64,000 nucleotides of DNA from Brucella haematophila (GCF_005938105.1 NZ_VCPE01000006.1:1-64000), one strand, 5' to 3'. Shown: positions 8,084-17,744, counted from the stretch's first letter. Numbers and translations are program-made. Notes: generated by a model from the sequence alone, not told the origin.

Positions 8084-8440
8084 TTAGCGGATGATCGGGC
8101 AGCCGCGTGCATTGGCGAATACGACGCCGCTCGGACGGCCATGGCGATAGCCGCGCACCTGAACGGATTTGCCGCGATACACGACACGCGCATTGCGAAT
8201 GCCCATGCGATTTGCCTTCATCTTGGCAGCTTCAACCGAGCAAGCAGGACCGCGATAGACCGGGCGTCCATGATGCGGGCGACCGCGATAATCGACATTA
8301 ACAACAGCGCCGTGCGCTGCGGTGCTGACAGCCGGCGCCGTCATCGGAGACGCGGCATTCGCCGATGCGCCGACCGTAAAGACGGCGGCAAGACCGAGTG
8401 CAGCGGTAACGGCAAACGACTTGAGCGAAATAGCGGACAT
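8084..8440 (-). CDS. Small secreted basic protein of unknown function
   Basis: I chose the ATG at 8440, behind a strong GGAAGAGG site, which gives 118 residues; the frame continues upstream but without a plausible start. The first 29 residues form a signal peptide ending in SANA. The mature protein is small, rich in Arg, Gly and His, with two Cys (in GPACSVEAAK and at ARGCPIIR) that could pair in the periplasm. The pattern CSVEAAKMKANRMGIRNARV recurs in small exported proteins of Rhizobiales, but I know no function. A terminator follows closely, so it is transcribed alone. Confidence 0.75.
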   Translation of the reverse strand: MSAISLKSFAVTAALGLAAVFTVGASANAASPMTAPAVSTAAHGAVVNVDYRGRPHHGRPVYRGPACSVEAAKMKANRMGIRNARVVYRGKSVQVRGYRHGRPSGVVFANARGCPIIR

Positions 8441-8573
8441 GTTGAACCTCTTCCAATTGAGTGTCAGGCCCTCCGCCTGAGACACCCGATCATTAGCCCC
8501 CGGAAGATGAACGAAAAAGAAAGCTGCCGTTCATCTGCCATTCAGCAAAGACAACGCGCGCGGAAGGCACTCT

Positions 8574-8665
8574 AAAAAAGACATGAAATTCAAACAATTA
8601 AGAGAAATAGAAAGATATTCTTTCTCTTTGAGCCAAATAATTAAATTTAAGCAATGTTATAAATT
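8574..8665. other. AT-rich intergenic block
   Basis: About 90 bases between the secreted protein and the YcgN-like gene are far richer in A and T than the rest of the window. They contain AGAAATAGAAAGATATTC and TTAAATTTAAG patterns. No gene or hairpin is evident. Confidence 0.5.
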
Positions 8666-9122
8666 AGAGCGCGTCTCGATCAGGCATAACCATGTGATCG
8701 AGATAATCTTCTTCGTCTTCCATGTCGTGATCGAAGGCGGTTACCTTGCCGCGCACGGAAATCCCCGCCTCATGCACAGTGTCCCGTGAACCGGAAACCA
8801 GCGGATGCCACCAATAAAGGTCGGAGCCTTCGGCGACGAGGCGATAGGCGCAAGTTACCGGCAGCCAGTTCACTTCATCGACGATTTTTGGCGTCAGGAA
8901 TACACAATCCGGCACGGTGGCTCTACGGTTCGGATAATCACGGCACTGACAGGTTTCAGGGTTGAGCAGCGTGCAGGCCACGCTCGTCCAGTAAATCTCG
9001 TCGGTATCATCGTCCAGCAACTTATGCAGACAGCACTGGCCACAACCGTCGCACAGGCTTTCCCACTCGCTGCGGGTCAGCTGATTGAGCTTTTTGGTTT
9101 TCCAGAAGGGTTTGTCGGTCAT
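8664..9122 (-). CDS. YcgN-family cysteine cluster protein (UPF0260)
   Basis: The 152-residue protein carries the [11 protein letters not shown] cysteine cluster near residue 25, then further Cys in [19 protein letters not shown] and at VTCAYR. These mark the UPF0260/YcgN group of the zinc- or iron-chelating YkgJ-like superfamily. Length is standard for the family. The biochemical role is unknown; metal binding is expected from the Cys pattern. The gene stands alone on the minus strand. Its last codons lie next to an AT-rich stretch. Confidence 0.88.
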   Translation of the reverse strand: MTDKPFWKTKKLNQLTRSEWESLCDGCGQCCLHKLLDDDTDEIYWTSVACTLLNPETCQCRDYPNRRATVPDCVFLTPKIVDEVNWLPVTCAYRLVAEGSDLYWWHPLVSGSRDTVHEAGISVRGKVTAFDHDMEDEEDYLDHMVMPDRDAL

Positions 9123-9358
9123 GATTGAGCCTATAACGGAATTATGTCGGGAATGGCGTGGACAAATCGCCGCCCTGACCGCCGCTGATGAGTACTGCTA
9201 ATTGACTATTGAAAGCCCCGCCTGCGTGGGCTAAGTCACAAGGGTCATCCCAATGATCGTAAGCGTCTAACGTCAGGCAACGCATCAACCGACCGGAAAC
9301 GGCCGTCGATGCACTGATTGTTGTCTTCCGCTTTCCGCTCTGAATTTCAGGTACTATC

Positions 9359-9619
9359 ATGTCAAATTCTGACACGCCGCGTCGCAGGAAGCTGCCAGCG
9401 CGTTACGCTTCTATCGTCATGCCGCTCATTCTTTCGATGCTGATGACGCTCGTGGTCTCCCTCATCGCCACGGCAAAAAGCCTCGGTTTTTCCCATCCCG
9501 AACTCGCATCCAACTGGATGAGCTCATGGGTGGTTTCGTGGATCGTGGCTTTCCCGGTTCTGCTGATGCTTTTGCCAATCGTGCGCAGAATGGTTGCCTT
9601 TGTGTGCCATCCGCACTGA
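9359..9619 (+). CDS. DUF2798 small membrane protein
   Basis: This 86-residue protein has a basic N-terminus (PRRRKLPARY) and two membrane spans, about residues 18-40 and 52-75. The second span begins NWMSSWVVSWIVAFPVLLML, the DUF2798 signature of a Trp-rich start and a Pro within the helix. Proteins of this family are of unknown function. The gene is monocistronic and ends in a strong bidirectional terminator that also serves the convergent hlyU-like gene. Confidence 0.8.
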   Translation: MSNSDTPRRRKLPARYASIVMPLILSMLMTLVVSLIATAKSLGFSHPELASNWMSSWVVSWIVAFPVLLMLLPIVRRMVAFVCHPH

Positions 9620-9644
9620 TCCGGTCGGCGGGACAAACCAATAA

Positions 9645-9678
9645 AAAGCGCCGCGCATGGGTCCATGCGCGGCGCTTT
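9645..9678. terminator. Bidirectional terminator
   Basis: A perfect 16-base-pair inverted repeat with a 2-base loop (AAAGCGCCGCGCATGG and its complement) separates two convergent genes. Confidence 0.9.
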
Positions 9679-9696
9679 CATTTGAAATGGAGACGA

Positions 9697-9990
9697 TTAG
9701 CGGAAGATATGCTCGCCCTGCTCGTCAACGATCTGGCGACCCTTGTTCAGCGCAATGCTGGCGGCATCCTCGATGCCGGGACAACGGTCGGCGCGAACGA
9801 AGCGGTATTCCTTCAGCTCACCATTGATCGTCTTGGAGATCACACCGCACACCTGATACTGACCGCCCTCGCTGTAAGGCGTGGCCACGATCAGAAAATC
9901 CTTGTGCTCGGTACGACCGGCCTCTTTCGGCTCCGCTGATTTCTCAGCGGCTTCGCCACCGCCGCCAAACAGGCGCTTCAAAAACGACAT
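9697..9990 (-). CDS. HlyU-family protein
   Basis: The 97-residue protein starts with MSFLKRLFGGGG, a typical N-terminus, followed by an acidic linker and the HlyU domain (residues 28-97; Tyr-Gln-Val-Cys-Gly and the ending QIVDEQGEHIF). In Vibrio, HlyU is a small regulator of haemolysin genes, but in Rhizobiales the family is widespread and its role is not established. It lies 13 bases behind rpoD on the same strand, so it may be co-transcribed with it. Confidence 0.82.
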   Translation of the reverse strand: MSFLKRLFGGGGEAAEKSAEPKEAGRTEHKDFLIVATPYSEGGQYQVCGVISKTINGELKEYRFVRADRCPGIEDAASIALNKGRQIVDEQGEHIFR

Positions 9991-10003
9991 GGTGCTCCCC
10001 TTT

Positions 10004-12025
10004 TTAAGAATCGAGGAACGAACGCAGCTTGCGCGAACGGCTCGGATGCTTGAGCTTGCGCAGTGCCTTCGCTTCGATCTGACGGATACGTTCGCGGGTA
10101 ACCGAGAACTGCTGGCCGACTTCTTCGAGCGTGTGGTCGGTGTTCATACCGATACCGAAGCGCATACGCAGAACGCGTTCTTCACGTGGCGTCAGCGAAG
10201 CCAGAACACGGGTCGTCGTATCGCGCAAGTTCGCCTGAATGGCGGCGTCGATCGGCAGAAGCGCGTTCTTGTCCTCGATGAAATCGCCCAGATGTGAATC
10301 TTCCTCATCGCCAACCGGCGTTTCGAGAGAGATCGGCTCCTTGGCGATCTTCAGCACCTTGCGCACTTTTTCGAGCGGCATGGCAAGCTTTTCCGCCAGT
10401 TCTTCCGGCGTTGGCTCGCGACCGATTTCGTGCAGCATCTGGCGCGACGTGCGGACGATCTTGTTGATCGTTTCGATCATGTGCACCGGAATACGGATGG
10501 TGCGCGCCTGATCGGCAATCGAACGGGTGATCGCCTGACGAATCCACCAGGTCGCATAGGTCGAGAACTTGTAACCGCGACGGTATTCGAACTTGTCGAC
10601 CGCCTTCATGAGGCCAATATTGCCTTCCTGAATGAGATCGAGGAACTGAAGACCACGGTTCGTGTACTTCTTGGCGATGGAAATCACGAGACGCAGATTG
10701 GCCTCGACCATTTCCTTCTTGGCGATGCTGGCTTCGCGTTCGCCCTTCTGCACCTGATTGACGATGCGACGGAATTCGCCGATCGAAATCGCGGTTTCAG
10801 TGGCGAGGTTCTGAATTTCGCTGCGCAGGCGGGCAATCGTGCCCACTTCCTTGGTGGCGAAATCCTTCCAGCCGCGGGCCGACAGCAGACCGACGCGCTC
10901 AACCCAGTTCGGATCGAGTTCGTGGCCCTGATATTCCTTGAGGAACTCATCGCGACGCACGCCGAAGGATTCAGCCAGACGCAGAAGCTTGCCTTCGTTC
11001 TGAACCAGACGCTTGTTGATATCGTAAAGCTGTTCGACCAGCTGTTCGATACGGTTCTGGTTGAGAGAGAGCGACTTCACGGCAGTGATCAGCTCGTCTT
11101 TCAGTTCCTTGTAGCGGCGTTCCTGGCTGGAGGAGAGTTCGCCGGTCGCGGCCAGACGGCCCTCAACCTGCTGATCCTGCAGCTTGCGCAGCTTCTTGTA
11201 GGTATCGGCGATGAGGTCGAGCGTTTCCATGACCTGCGGGCGCAGTTCGGCTTCCATAGCCGCCAGCGACAGGTTGGCTTCGTCTTCGTCCTCTTCTTCC
11301 TCTTCCACCGGCATGTCGCCGCCGACATTGGTGATGTCGTCGTCGTCACGCGAACGGCGCGCAGGCTTGTCGTCGCGCGGGCGTTCTTCTTCCACACGCT
11401 CGATCACCGGGGCCTGCTTGGCTTCCGGACCGGCATAGGTGGTTTCGAGGTCGATGATTTCGCGCAGGAGAATGTTGGATTCATTCAACTGATCGCGCCA
11501 GATGATGATGGCCTGGAAGGTCAGCGGGCTTTCGCACAGCCCGGCAATCATCGTTTCGCGACCGGCTTCGATGCGCTTTGCGATGGCGATTTCGCCTTCG
11601 CGCGACAGAAGCTCCACCGAACCCATTTCGCGCAGATACATGCGCACAGGATCGTCGGTACGGTCGGTCGGCTCTTTCTTGGTCGTCGTGGTGGCAACGG
11701 CAGTGCCGCCAGCCTCGACAAGATCGCCACCTTCTTCCGCGTCGTCGTCGTTGTTGTTTTCTTCGCGATCGTTGTCTTGCTCGTCGTCTTCAACGACGTT
11801 GATGCCCATGTCGGAAAGCATGGCCATGGTGTCTTCGATCTGTTCCGACGTCACTTCCTCGGAAGGAAGAACGGCGTTCAGCTCGTCCATGGTCACATAG
11901 CCACGCTTCTTCGCGACCTTGATCATCTTCTTGACAGCATCGTCAGAAAGGTCGAGAAGCGGACCGTCGGCAGCACCTTCGCGCTCGACTTCGGCTTCTT
12001 CGTTTTCCTTAACCTTCGTTGCCAT
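10004..12025 (-). CDS. rpoD: RNA polymerase primary sigma factor (sigma-70)
   Basis: This is the housekeeping sigma factor, 673 residues. Region 1.1 occupies the first 80 residues. A long acidic insert follows (Asp/Glu-rich at about 105-125 and 230-250). Region 2 has the invariant [21 protein letters not shown] and [25 protein letters not shown] blocks, which bind core enzyme and melt the -10 element. Region 4.2, with the helix-turn-helix [18 protein letters not shown], reads the -35 element. These conserved blocks are described here in short pieces. dnaG lies upstream on the same strand, but 450 bases away, so rpoD has its own promoter region; a CtrA-type site lies there. Confidence 0.97.
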   Translation of the reverse strand: MATKVKENEEAEVEREGAADGPLLDLSDDAVKKMIKVAKKRGYVTMDELNAVLPSEEVTSEQIEDTMAMLSDMGINVVEDDEQDNDREENNNDDDAEEGGDLVEAGGTAVATTTTKKEPTDRTDDPVRMYLREMGSVELLSREGEIAIAKRIEAGRETMIAGLCESPLTFQAIIIWRDQLNESNILLREIIDLETTYAGPEAKQAPVIERVEEERPRDDKPARRSRDDDDITNVGGDMPVEEEEEDEDEANLSLAAMEAELRPQVMETLDLIADTYKKLRKLQDQQVEGRLAATGELSSSQERRYKELKDELITAVKSLSLNQNRIEQLVEQLYDINKRLVQNEGKLLRLAESFGVRRDEFLKEYQGHELDPNWVERVGLLSARGWKDFATKEVGTIARLRSEIQNLATETAISIGEFRRIVNQVQKGEREASIAKKEMVEANLRLVISIAKKYTNRGLQFLDLIQEGNIGLMKAVDKFEYRRGYKFSTYATWWIRQAITRSIADQARTIRIPVHMIETINKIVRTSRQMLHEIGREPTPEELAEKLAMPLEKVRKVLKIAKEPISLETPVGDEEDSHLGDFIEDKNALLPIDAAIQANLRDTTTRVLASLTPREERVLRMRFGIGMNTDHTLEEVGQQFSVTRERIRQIEAKALRKLKHPSRSRKLRSFLDS

Positions 12026-12476
12026 ATGTTCTTCTCCAGGCGACCCCGGTCGCTTTTAAGATATATAGAGTGTCCGAACGGTTTTGCGAGACTGCAAGCC
12101 GCCGGTTGATTCTGCGAGTAGCTGATTTGCCGTTAATGGCGGATTAACCCTGCCCTCGGTATCAGGCTCCATCGTGATCGATTTTCTGTGGGCAGATCCG
12201 GTGACCTCACGTCATCGCAACGGTTTTTTGCCCTTGTTCCGCATCTCGCTTCACACGGAGCAGAGGTGTCGGAACATCATCGCTATCCGTTCTATCCTTG
12301 TTCGAACTGTCGTGATTCCGTCATTTACGCCATACGTCAAGAGCGACTCACCTGATTCGCCCTCAAAAAGCGAATCATTTGTTGTCGCGGCCTATCCGCG
12401 GGCTAATTAGAGCGCCATTGGCCGTCTGCAACCCGTATTCCCGGCACTTTTCAATAAAGTGATTCGGCCTGCCGAA
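12026..12476. other. rpoD upstream region
   Basis: This 450-base stretch between dnaG and rpoD contains the likely rpoD promoters and a CtrA-type box at 12133-12148. It contains open frames but none with a ribosome-binding site or a family pattern. An A/T-rich TATATAGAGTGT stretch at 12060-12072 is close to the rpoD start. Confidence 0.5.
12133..12148. promoter_or_regulatory. CtrA-type binding box upstream of rpoD
   Basis: TTAA, seven bases, then TTAAC is an exact match to the full CtrA consensus (TTAA-N7-TTAAC). It lies about 108 bases before the rpoD start codon. From memory, rpoD was among the CtrA targets reported in Brucella abortus. Binding here is inferred. Confidence 0.65.
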
Positions 12477-14441
12477 TCAGAAGCCGCCGGGTGAGCGGCC
12501 GGACGACAGACCGAACCCGTCGATCAGGGCTTCAGTCGCATCTGCCTTTAAAATCTGATTTTGTATATCAATGAGGCGCGCATAAAGTTCGCCCGTCTCA
12601 TCGGTTTCCAGTGCGGCCTCAACGGCTCGCAGTTCCTTATGTAGTGTGCGGGCGCGCTGATGCAAGTGAAGCGCCTGACGCAATGCTTCGCGTGCGTCAT
12701 CTTCCGCCGCCAGTGCGGTTGCAGTCCAGAGCCTTGCGCCCTTTACTGCCTGTTCCAGTGTTTCGATCAGCTCGCGATGCCCCGCATTGGCCAGCGCATG
12801 GCGCATGGCGTCGCCATTATCCACATGGTCGGAGGCCAGAACGTCCAGCATGGCGAGATGCAGCGTCTTCAACGCATCATGCGCCAGATCAAGCCCGGCA
12901 ATCTTCTCAAAATCTTCCTCGATCAGACGCGGATGATTGAGCAGTGTCAGCACAATTGCCGTTTCCCGCAAGGGCGCGTGGGTGCCTGCACCCGGACGCC
13001 CGCCTTTCACCAGTGTGGAACGAACAAGACTGTCGGAGATTGCAAGACGTCCACCGCCGCCCATGCCGGGGCCACCGCGTCCGCGCCCGTTATCGTTACG
13101 CCGGTTGAACGACCCATTGCGCTGGCCGCCCTGCTGCCGCCCCTGCCCGAAAAATGCCTGGGCGCGCTCACGCATATCCTGACCGTAATGGCGGCGAATA
13201 TCCTCATTGGCGATGCGGCTGGTGATTTCCCGCAGACGCGCTTCCAGTTCGGCACGCCGTTCCGGTGTATCGAACACACCGCCAATGGTTTCGCGCGTCC
13301 AGATCATGTCGACAAGCGGTCTGGCGTCACGCAGAACGCCATGAAACGCCGCCGGACCTTCCGCCTTGACCAGATCGTCCGGGTCCTGCCCTTCCGGCAG
13401 AAGCGCAAAGCGCAGCGACTTACCCGGCTGCAAGGTCGGCAGACCAAGATCGGCAGCACGATAGGCGGCGCGAAGTCCCGCGCCGTCACCATCGAAGCAC
13501 AGGACGGGTTCCGGGCTGATGCGCCAGAGAAGTTCGAGCTGCTCTTCGGTCAGCGCCGTACCGAGCGGCGCCACAACATGATGAATACCTGCCTGCGCCA
13601 GCGCGATCACATCCATATAGCCTTCGACGGCGATGATCGGCTTGGCCGGCTCGCCATTTTGCGGCTGACAGGCCTTGCGAGCGCGCAGGCCATTATAAAG
13701 CACCCGCCCCTTGTGGAAGAGCTCGGTTTCCGGCGAGTTCAGATATTTGGCAGGTGCATCCGCAGAAAGCGCACGACCGCCGAAGGCGATGATGCGCCCG
13801 CGCAGATCCTCGATCGGAAACATCACGCGATCACGGAAGCGGTCATAGGAAACGGCAACGCCCTCGCCATGCACCACGAGACCGCAAGCCTCGATCTGCT
13901 CGCGCGATACGCCCTTGCCTGCCAGAAACTCTTTCAGGGCATTGCGCGATTCCGGTGCATAGCCCATGCGGAATGCCTGCTGCGTTGCGCTGGAAAGCCC
14001 ACGGTCGCGCAGATAGGCGCGCGCCTTGGCGCCAGCTGCACTCTGCAACTGCGCCTCAAAGAACTGCGTCGCCAGTTCCATGACATCATAAAGCGTTGCG
14101 CGCTGCGCCTCGCGCTTTTCCATTTCAGGATCGCGCGCTGGCATCGGCACGCCCGCCATATCGGCCACGCGCTCCACGGCTTCGGGAAAGCTCAGACCTT
14201 CCAGCTCAGTCAGAAACTTGAAGTGATCGCCAGTCACGCCGCAGCCGAAACAGTGATAACGTCCCTTGCGGTCTTCGCAGTGGAAGCTCGGCGTGTTTTC
14301 GCCGTGGAAGGGACAACAGGCCCAGAAATCACCCTTCGGCGGATTGCTCTTTTTCCGGTCGAACGAAACCCGCGCTCCGATCAGCGTCGAGATCGGCACG
14401 CGATCTCTGATCTCATCAAGAAAGGAGGGTGGGAAACGCAT
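12477..14441 (-). CDS. dnaG: DNA primase
   Basis: DnaG makes the RNA primers for DNA replication and binds DnaB helicase through its C-terminus. I place the start at the ATG at 14441 (654 residues), where the family pattern RFPPSFLDEIRDRVPI begins; the frame continues 53 residues upstream without similarity. The CHC2 zinc finger is visible (CPFHGENTPSFHC then HCFGCG, residues about 40-65), as is the Toprim catalytic core (AVEGYMDV near residue 270, and the Asp pair in FDGDGAG). A Gly/Arg-rich linker (residues about 435-470) precedes the C-terminal helicase-binding domain. rpoD lies downstream on the same strand. Confidence 0.96.
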   Translation of the reverse strand: MRFPPSFLDEIRDRVPISTLIGARVSFDRKKSNPPKGDFWACCPFHGENTPSFHCEDRKGRYHCFGCGVTGDHFKFLTELEGLSFPEAVERVADMAGVPMPARDPEMEKREAQRATLYDVMELATQFFEAQLQSAAGAKARAYLRDRGLSSATQQAFRMGYAPESRNALKEFLAGKGVSREQIEACGLVVHGEGVAVSYDRFRDRVMFPIEDLRGRIIAFGGRALSADAPAKYLNSPETELFHKGRVLYNGLRARKACQPQNGEPAKPIIAVEGYMDVIALAQAGIHHVVAPLGTALTEEQLELLWRISPEPVLCFDGDGAGLRAAYRAADLGLPTLQPGKSLRFALLPEGQDPDDLVKAEGPAAFHGVLRDARPLVDMIWTRETIGGVFDTPERRAELEARLREITSRIANEDIRRHYGQDMRERAQAFFGQGRQQGGQRNGSFNRRNDNGRGRGGPGMGGGGRLAISDSLVRSTLVKGGRPGAGTHAPLRETAIVLTLLNHPRLIEEDFEKIAGLDLAHDALKTLHLAMLDVLASDHVDNGDAMRHALANAGHRELIETLEQAVKGARLWTATALAAEDDAREALRQALHLHQRARTLHKELRAVEAALETDETGELYARLIDIQNQILKADATEALIDGFGLSSGRSPGGF

Positions 14442-14645
14442 TGCGGGTGTCACTTCCAGATCGATCCTGAACATCAATATGCCCGTGAACCAGAAGGTTC
14501 CAGGCACGGCGATGTCTTCGGTGTTTGCAAACAGGTTCGATATATAAGCACCACCGACCCCGGCGTCCATCGCACTTGCTTCACCCTCCCCGCTAATCAC
14601 AGTCTTCTGCCCGGACTCTTTGACGGGCGTTTCACAACCATGTCT

Positions 14646-14674
14646 CTGTCACAAAACTGTCATATAACTTTCAC
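14646..14674 (+). promoter_or_regulatory. Pho box (three phased repeats) before the Na/Pi cotransporter
   Basis: Three direct repeats, CTGTCAC, CTGTCAT and CTTTCAC, start at 14646, 14657 and 14668, that is every 11 bases with 4-base spacers. This is the classical PhoB binding pattern, and it lies 140 bases before a phosphate transporter gene. The dnaG start is on the other side, but the orientation of the repeats favours the transporter. Confidence 0.85.
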
Positions 14675-14813
14675 ATTCGATTAAGAGATGTTGATTTTAG
14701 GCGCGAATAAGCCCATATCTCTTGGATATTTAATTAGCCGGAACATATTTTCTTCGCTTTATGGAGATAATTCTAGCTTCCAATCTTGAACACCAACCCG
14801 AAGGGATTTCACC

Positions 14814-16493
14814 GTGAATGGTTCATTGGTCCTTTTGCACCTTGCTGGCGCTGTCGCTCTCCTTCTATGGGCAACCCGCATGGTGCGAACCGGGGTAGAG
14901 CGCGCCTATGGCGACCGCCTGCGCAGACGCTTGCGCAACCAGATGCAGAACCCGCTTTTATCGGTCGCCTTCGGTCTGGTGCTTGCCGTCGCCCTGCAAA
15001 GCTCAACCGCTGTGACGCTTCTGGTCGGCTCCTTCGTGGGATCGGGCTTCGTCAGCGGTGTCGCAGGCCTGATGGCCGTGCGCGGCGGCGAACTCGGCTC
15101 GGCTCTGGTCGTCAAAATCCTGAGCTATGACCTGACCATTCTCGTTCCGCTCTGCCTTGTGATCGGCACCGGCATTTTCATGACCACCGAGCGCCGCGAC
15201 TGGCGGCAGATCGGGCGCATTCTCGTCGGCATCGGCCTCCTGATCATGTCGCTGGAAATGACCGGACAGGCCACCGAACCGTTACGCCAGAGCGAACTTC
15301 TGCCGGTGATCGTCGACTATCTGTCGAGCGATCCGATCACCACCTATCTGCTGGCCGCACTGATGACATGGCTGTTCCATTCCAGCGTTGCAGCCGTCAT
15401 TTTGCTGACCACGTTCGCATCGCGCGGCCTCATCCATCCGGAACTGGCCGTGGTCATGGTGCTCGGCGTCAATCTCGGCTCCTCGATCATCGCGCCGATC
15501 CTCACCCGCAATGCCCCGCCTGAAACCCGCGTTGTGCCGCTCGGCAATCTCCTGATGCGCGGCGCAGGCTCGCTGGTCATGCTGGTGCTCTATGAAACCT
15601 TCAAGCCGTCGATTGCGTTCCTTGGCGCCGATCCCGTATCGCAGGTGGTCAATGCGCATATTCTGTTCAACGTGATCGTCATGCTGGCGGGCATCCCGCT
15701 TTCCGGGCTGGTGCTGCGCACCACCGAAGCACTCGTCAAGATCAATGCCGACAAGACCCCGGCACCGGCACAGCCGCTGGAAATGGAAGAATATAGCGCC
15801 CTTGATACGGGCGTGCTTAACCGCCCATCGCAGGCGCTGGCCAATGCCACCCGCGAAGTGGTGGGCGTCTGCGATACGGTCGAGGTCATGCTACGCCGCA
15901 TCATCGATCTCTATGAAAAGCCGGATCAGGCCCGCATCAACGAACTGGCCGCTCTCGATGACCGCGTGGACAAGAAACATGCGGCGATCAAGCTTTATCT
16001 CACCCGGCTTGCCTCACAGGATCTGAGCGAATTCGAAGCGTTGCGGATGCAGGAACTGCTCGGCGCTTGCGTGAAGCTCGAACAGGTGGGCGACATCATC
16101 GTGCGCAACATGCTGGCGCATGTGCAGAAGAAGATGGATCACAAGCTGGAATTTACCGAGGAAGGCTGGGAAGAACTCAGCCACTTCCACGCGATGGTTC
16201 TGGCCAATGCGCATCTGGCGTTCAACGTGGTTGTCTCGCGTGATGGACGCACGGCACGCCAGCTCGTTCAGGAAAAGGATCGCCTGCGCGAACTTGAAAA
16301 GCAGACAAGTCTGCGCCACTTCTCGCGTCTGCGCGAAGGATCAACCCGCAGTATCGAGACCAGCACCATCCATCTCGATACGATCCGCGATCTGAAGCAG
16401 ATCAATTCGCTTCTGGCTTCCATGGCCTATCCGGTTTTGGAAGAACAGGGCCTCCTGAGCGAAACGCGCCTCAAGACCGTCAAGCAGAACTAA
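14814..16493 (+). CDS. Na+/phosphate cotransporter with C-terminal PhoU-like domain
   Basis: This protein imports or exports inorganic phosphate with sodium across the inner membrane. It is 559 residues, starting at GTG. The N-terminal half has about eight membrane spans with the repeated QSST motif of the NptA/PNaS family (ALQSSTAVTLLV near residue 60; a second HSSVAAVILL near 190). Residues about 340-550 form two helical PhoU-like repeats. A Pho box lies directly upstream, so it is probably induced on phosphate starvation. It has no operon partner; the next gene is convergent and only 5 bases away. Confidence 0.92.
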   Translation: MNGSLVLLHLAGAVALLLWATRMVRTGVERAYGDRLRRRLRNQMQNPLLSVAFGLVLAVALQSSTAVTLLVGSFVGSGFVSGVAGLMAVRGGELGSALVVKILSYDLTILVPLCLVIGTGIFMTTERRDWRQIGRILVGIGLLIMSLEMTGQATEPLRQSELLPVIVDYLSSDPITTYLLAALMTWLFHSSVAAVILLTTFASRGLIHPELAVVMVLGVNLGSSIIAPILTRNAPPETRVVPLGNLLMRGAGSLVMLVLYETFKPSIAFLGADPVSQVVNAHILFNVIVMLAGIPLSGLVLRTTEALVKINADKTPAPAQPLEMEEYSALDTGVLNRPSQALANATREVVGVCDTVEVMLRRIIDLYEKPDQARINELAALDDRVDKKHAAIKLYLTRLASQDLSEFEALRMQELLGACVKLEQVGDIIVRNMLAHVQKKMDHKLEFTEEGWEELSHFHAMVLANAHLAFNVVVSRDGRTARQLVQEKDRLRELEKQTSLRHFSRLREGSTRSIETSTIHLDTIRDLKQINSLLASMAYPVLEEQGLLSETRLKTVKQN

Positions 16494-16498
16494 CGTGG

Positions 16499-17056
16499 TT
16501 AAAACACAATATCGGCAGCGTTGGCGGTTCGGCCACGAGTGCTTCCTGCCCGGAACCCGTTGAGCGTTTCATTGTGATGGGCAACGATATCGGCGAACTG
16601 CAAGCTCGCCGTATCGCCTGTCGTGTGCCCGTCTGCAATCAATGTCACATCATAGCCGAGCGATATCGCACGGCGAACTGTGGTATCGATACAATATTCC
16701 GTCTGGCAACCGCCAATAACCAGATGCGTTATCGCCAGCTCATGCAGCCGGTCCTGAAGCTCCGTTTCATGGAATGAATCGCAACTGGTCTTTTCAACCA
16801 CGATGTCGTTTGCCAGAGGGGAAAGCTCGTCCCGAATCGCCCAACCCCGCGTGCCCTTTTCGAGCACATCGCCCGGTCCGCCGTCGTGCTGCACGAGGAT
16901 AACCGGAATCCCGGCAGCATGTGCCCTTGCCTTCACGGCGCTCAATCGGACAACAACATCATCCAGAGCGCGGTCAATCACAGGCTGACGCTCAGGCGTG
17001 CCCATCCCGGCCACAATATCGTTTTGAACATCAATAATGAGCAGAGCAGTAGCCAT
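16499..17056 (-). CDS. Isochorismatase-family cysteine hydrolase
   Basis: The 185-residue protein begins MATALLIIDVQND (ATG at 17056); longer starts add unrelated residues. It shows the Asp of IDVQND, a Lys in the EKGTRGW region and the nucleophilic Cys in VIGGCQTEYCI, the catalytic triad of the isochorismatase/nicotinamidase superfamily. The exact substrate cannot be named: the group includes amidases and true isochorismate hydrolases, and no siderophore genes are nearby. It probably acts in the cytosol on a small amide. Confidence 0.82.
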   Translation of the reverse strand: MATALLIIDVQNDIVAGMGTPERQPVIDRALDDVVVRLSAVKARAHAAGIPVILVQHDGGPGDVLEKGTRGWAIRDELSPLANDIVVEKTSCDSFHETELQDRLHELAITHLVIGGCQTEYCIDTTVRRAISLGYDVTLIADGHTTGDTASLQFADIVAHHNETLNGFRAGSTRGRTANAADIVF

Positions 17057-17118
17057 GACAATCGATCTCGCTGACTGATTTTGATTGCCCGGCATAACAT
17101 CTGCATGGCTGACGAAAC

Positions 17119-17150
17119 AAGAAGGCCCCGCTCTTGGCGGGGCCTTCTTC
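17119..17150. terminator. Terminator of the GatB/YqeY gene
   Basis: GAAGGCCCCGC (17121-17131) pairs with GCGGGGCCTTC (17137-17147). On the minus strand a T-rich tail follows. Confidence 0.85.
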
Positions 17151-17171
17151 ATTTTGTGTCAGAACAGGGTT

Positions 17172-17624
17172 TTACTGCAGAAGCGATTTCACCAGCGCGC
17201 TTGCCTTGGTGAAATCCATCTTGCCTGCATAGCGCTCCTTCAGGATGGCCATGCACTTGCCCATATCGCGCAGACCTTGCGCGCCGATTTCAGCAATAAC
17301 GTCCTCGCAAGCCTTCTTCACTTCTTCATCAGTCATCTGCTGCGGCAGAAACTCGGAGATAATGACAATTTCCTCGCGCTCGGCGTCGGCCAACTCGATG
17401 CGGCTGCCTTCTTCGTAGATGCGCGCTGATTCTTCGCGCTGCTTGACCATCTTGCCGAGAATACCCAGCAATTCCTCGTCTCCGACCGGGTCCTTGCCAG
17501 CGGTGCGGTTGGCGATATCGCGGTCCTTCACGGCAGCCAGAATAAGGCGCAGCGTCGACGTGCGGCGCTTTTCCTGCGCCTTGAGCGCGGTTGTGAGGGC
17601 CTGGGAAATCTCCTGGCGAAGCAT
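17172..17624 (-). CDS. GatB/YqeY domain protein
   Basis: This 150-residue helical protein is a standalone YqeY, similar to the tail domain of the GatB amidotransferase subunit. Typical patterns are RTSTLRLILAAVKDRDIA, then SARIYEEGSR and a C-terminal ILKERYAGKMDF block. The fold is thought to bind tRNA, but the cellular role of standalone copies is unclear. The length is standard. It is oriented away from carA. In many alphaproteobacteria yqeY and carA are neighbours, which fits here. Confidence 0.88.
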   Translation of the reverse strand: MLRQEISQALTTALKAQEKRRTSTLRLILAAVKDRDIANRTAGKDPVGDEELLGILGKMVKQREESARIYEEGSRIELADAEREEIVIISEFLPQQMTDEEVKKACEDVIAEIGAQGLRDMGKCMAILKERYAGKMDFTKASALVKSLLQ

Positions 17625-17730
17625 CGAATGTCTCCTGACGGTGTTTGTTTCTTCTTACTCGCAACGTGACCCATAAAGCAATCGCGCGCAGTCACGAGCT
17701 GTCCGAACTACCCGCCCGGAGAACAATAAT

Positions 17731-17744
17731 GCGATAATTATCGC
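17731..17744. promoter_or_regulatory. Perfect 14-base palindrome, possible operator
   Basis: GCGATAATTATCGC reads the same on both strands. It lies about 110 bases upstream of the yqeY start and 305 bases upstream of carA. The regulator is not known to me. Confidence 0.35.

Noticed and set aside
9142-9375. Minus-strand open frame between the YcgN-like and DUF2798 genes
   Set aside because: No ribosome-binding site or similarity; likely promoter region for the neighbours.
12174-12410. Open frame in the rpoD upstream region
   Set aside because: No ribosome-binding site, no family pattern, and it sits in a promoter region.
10430-14684. Long plus-strand frames antisense to rpoD and dnaG
   Set aside because: They mirror the codon pattern of the real minus-strand genes and show no recognisable protein family.
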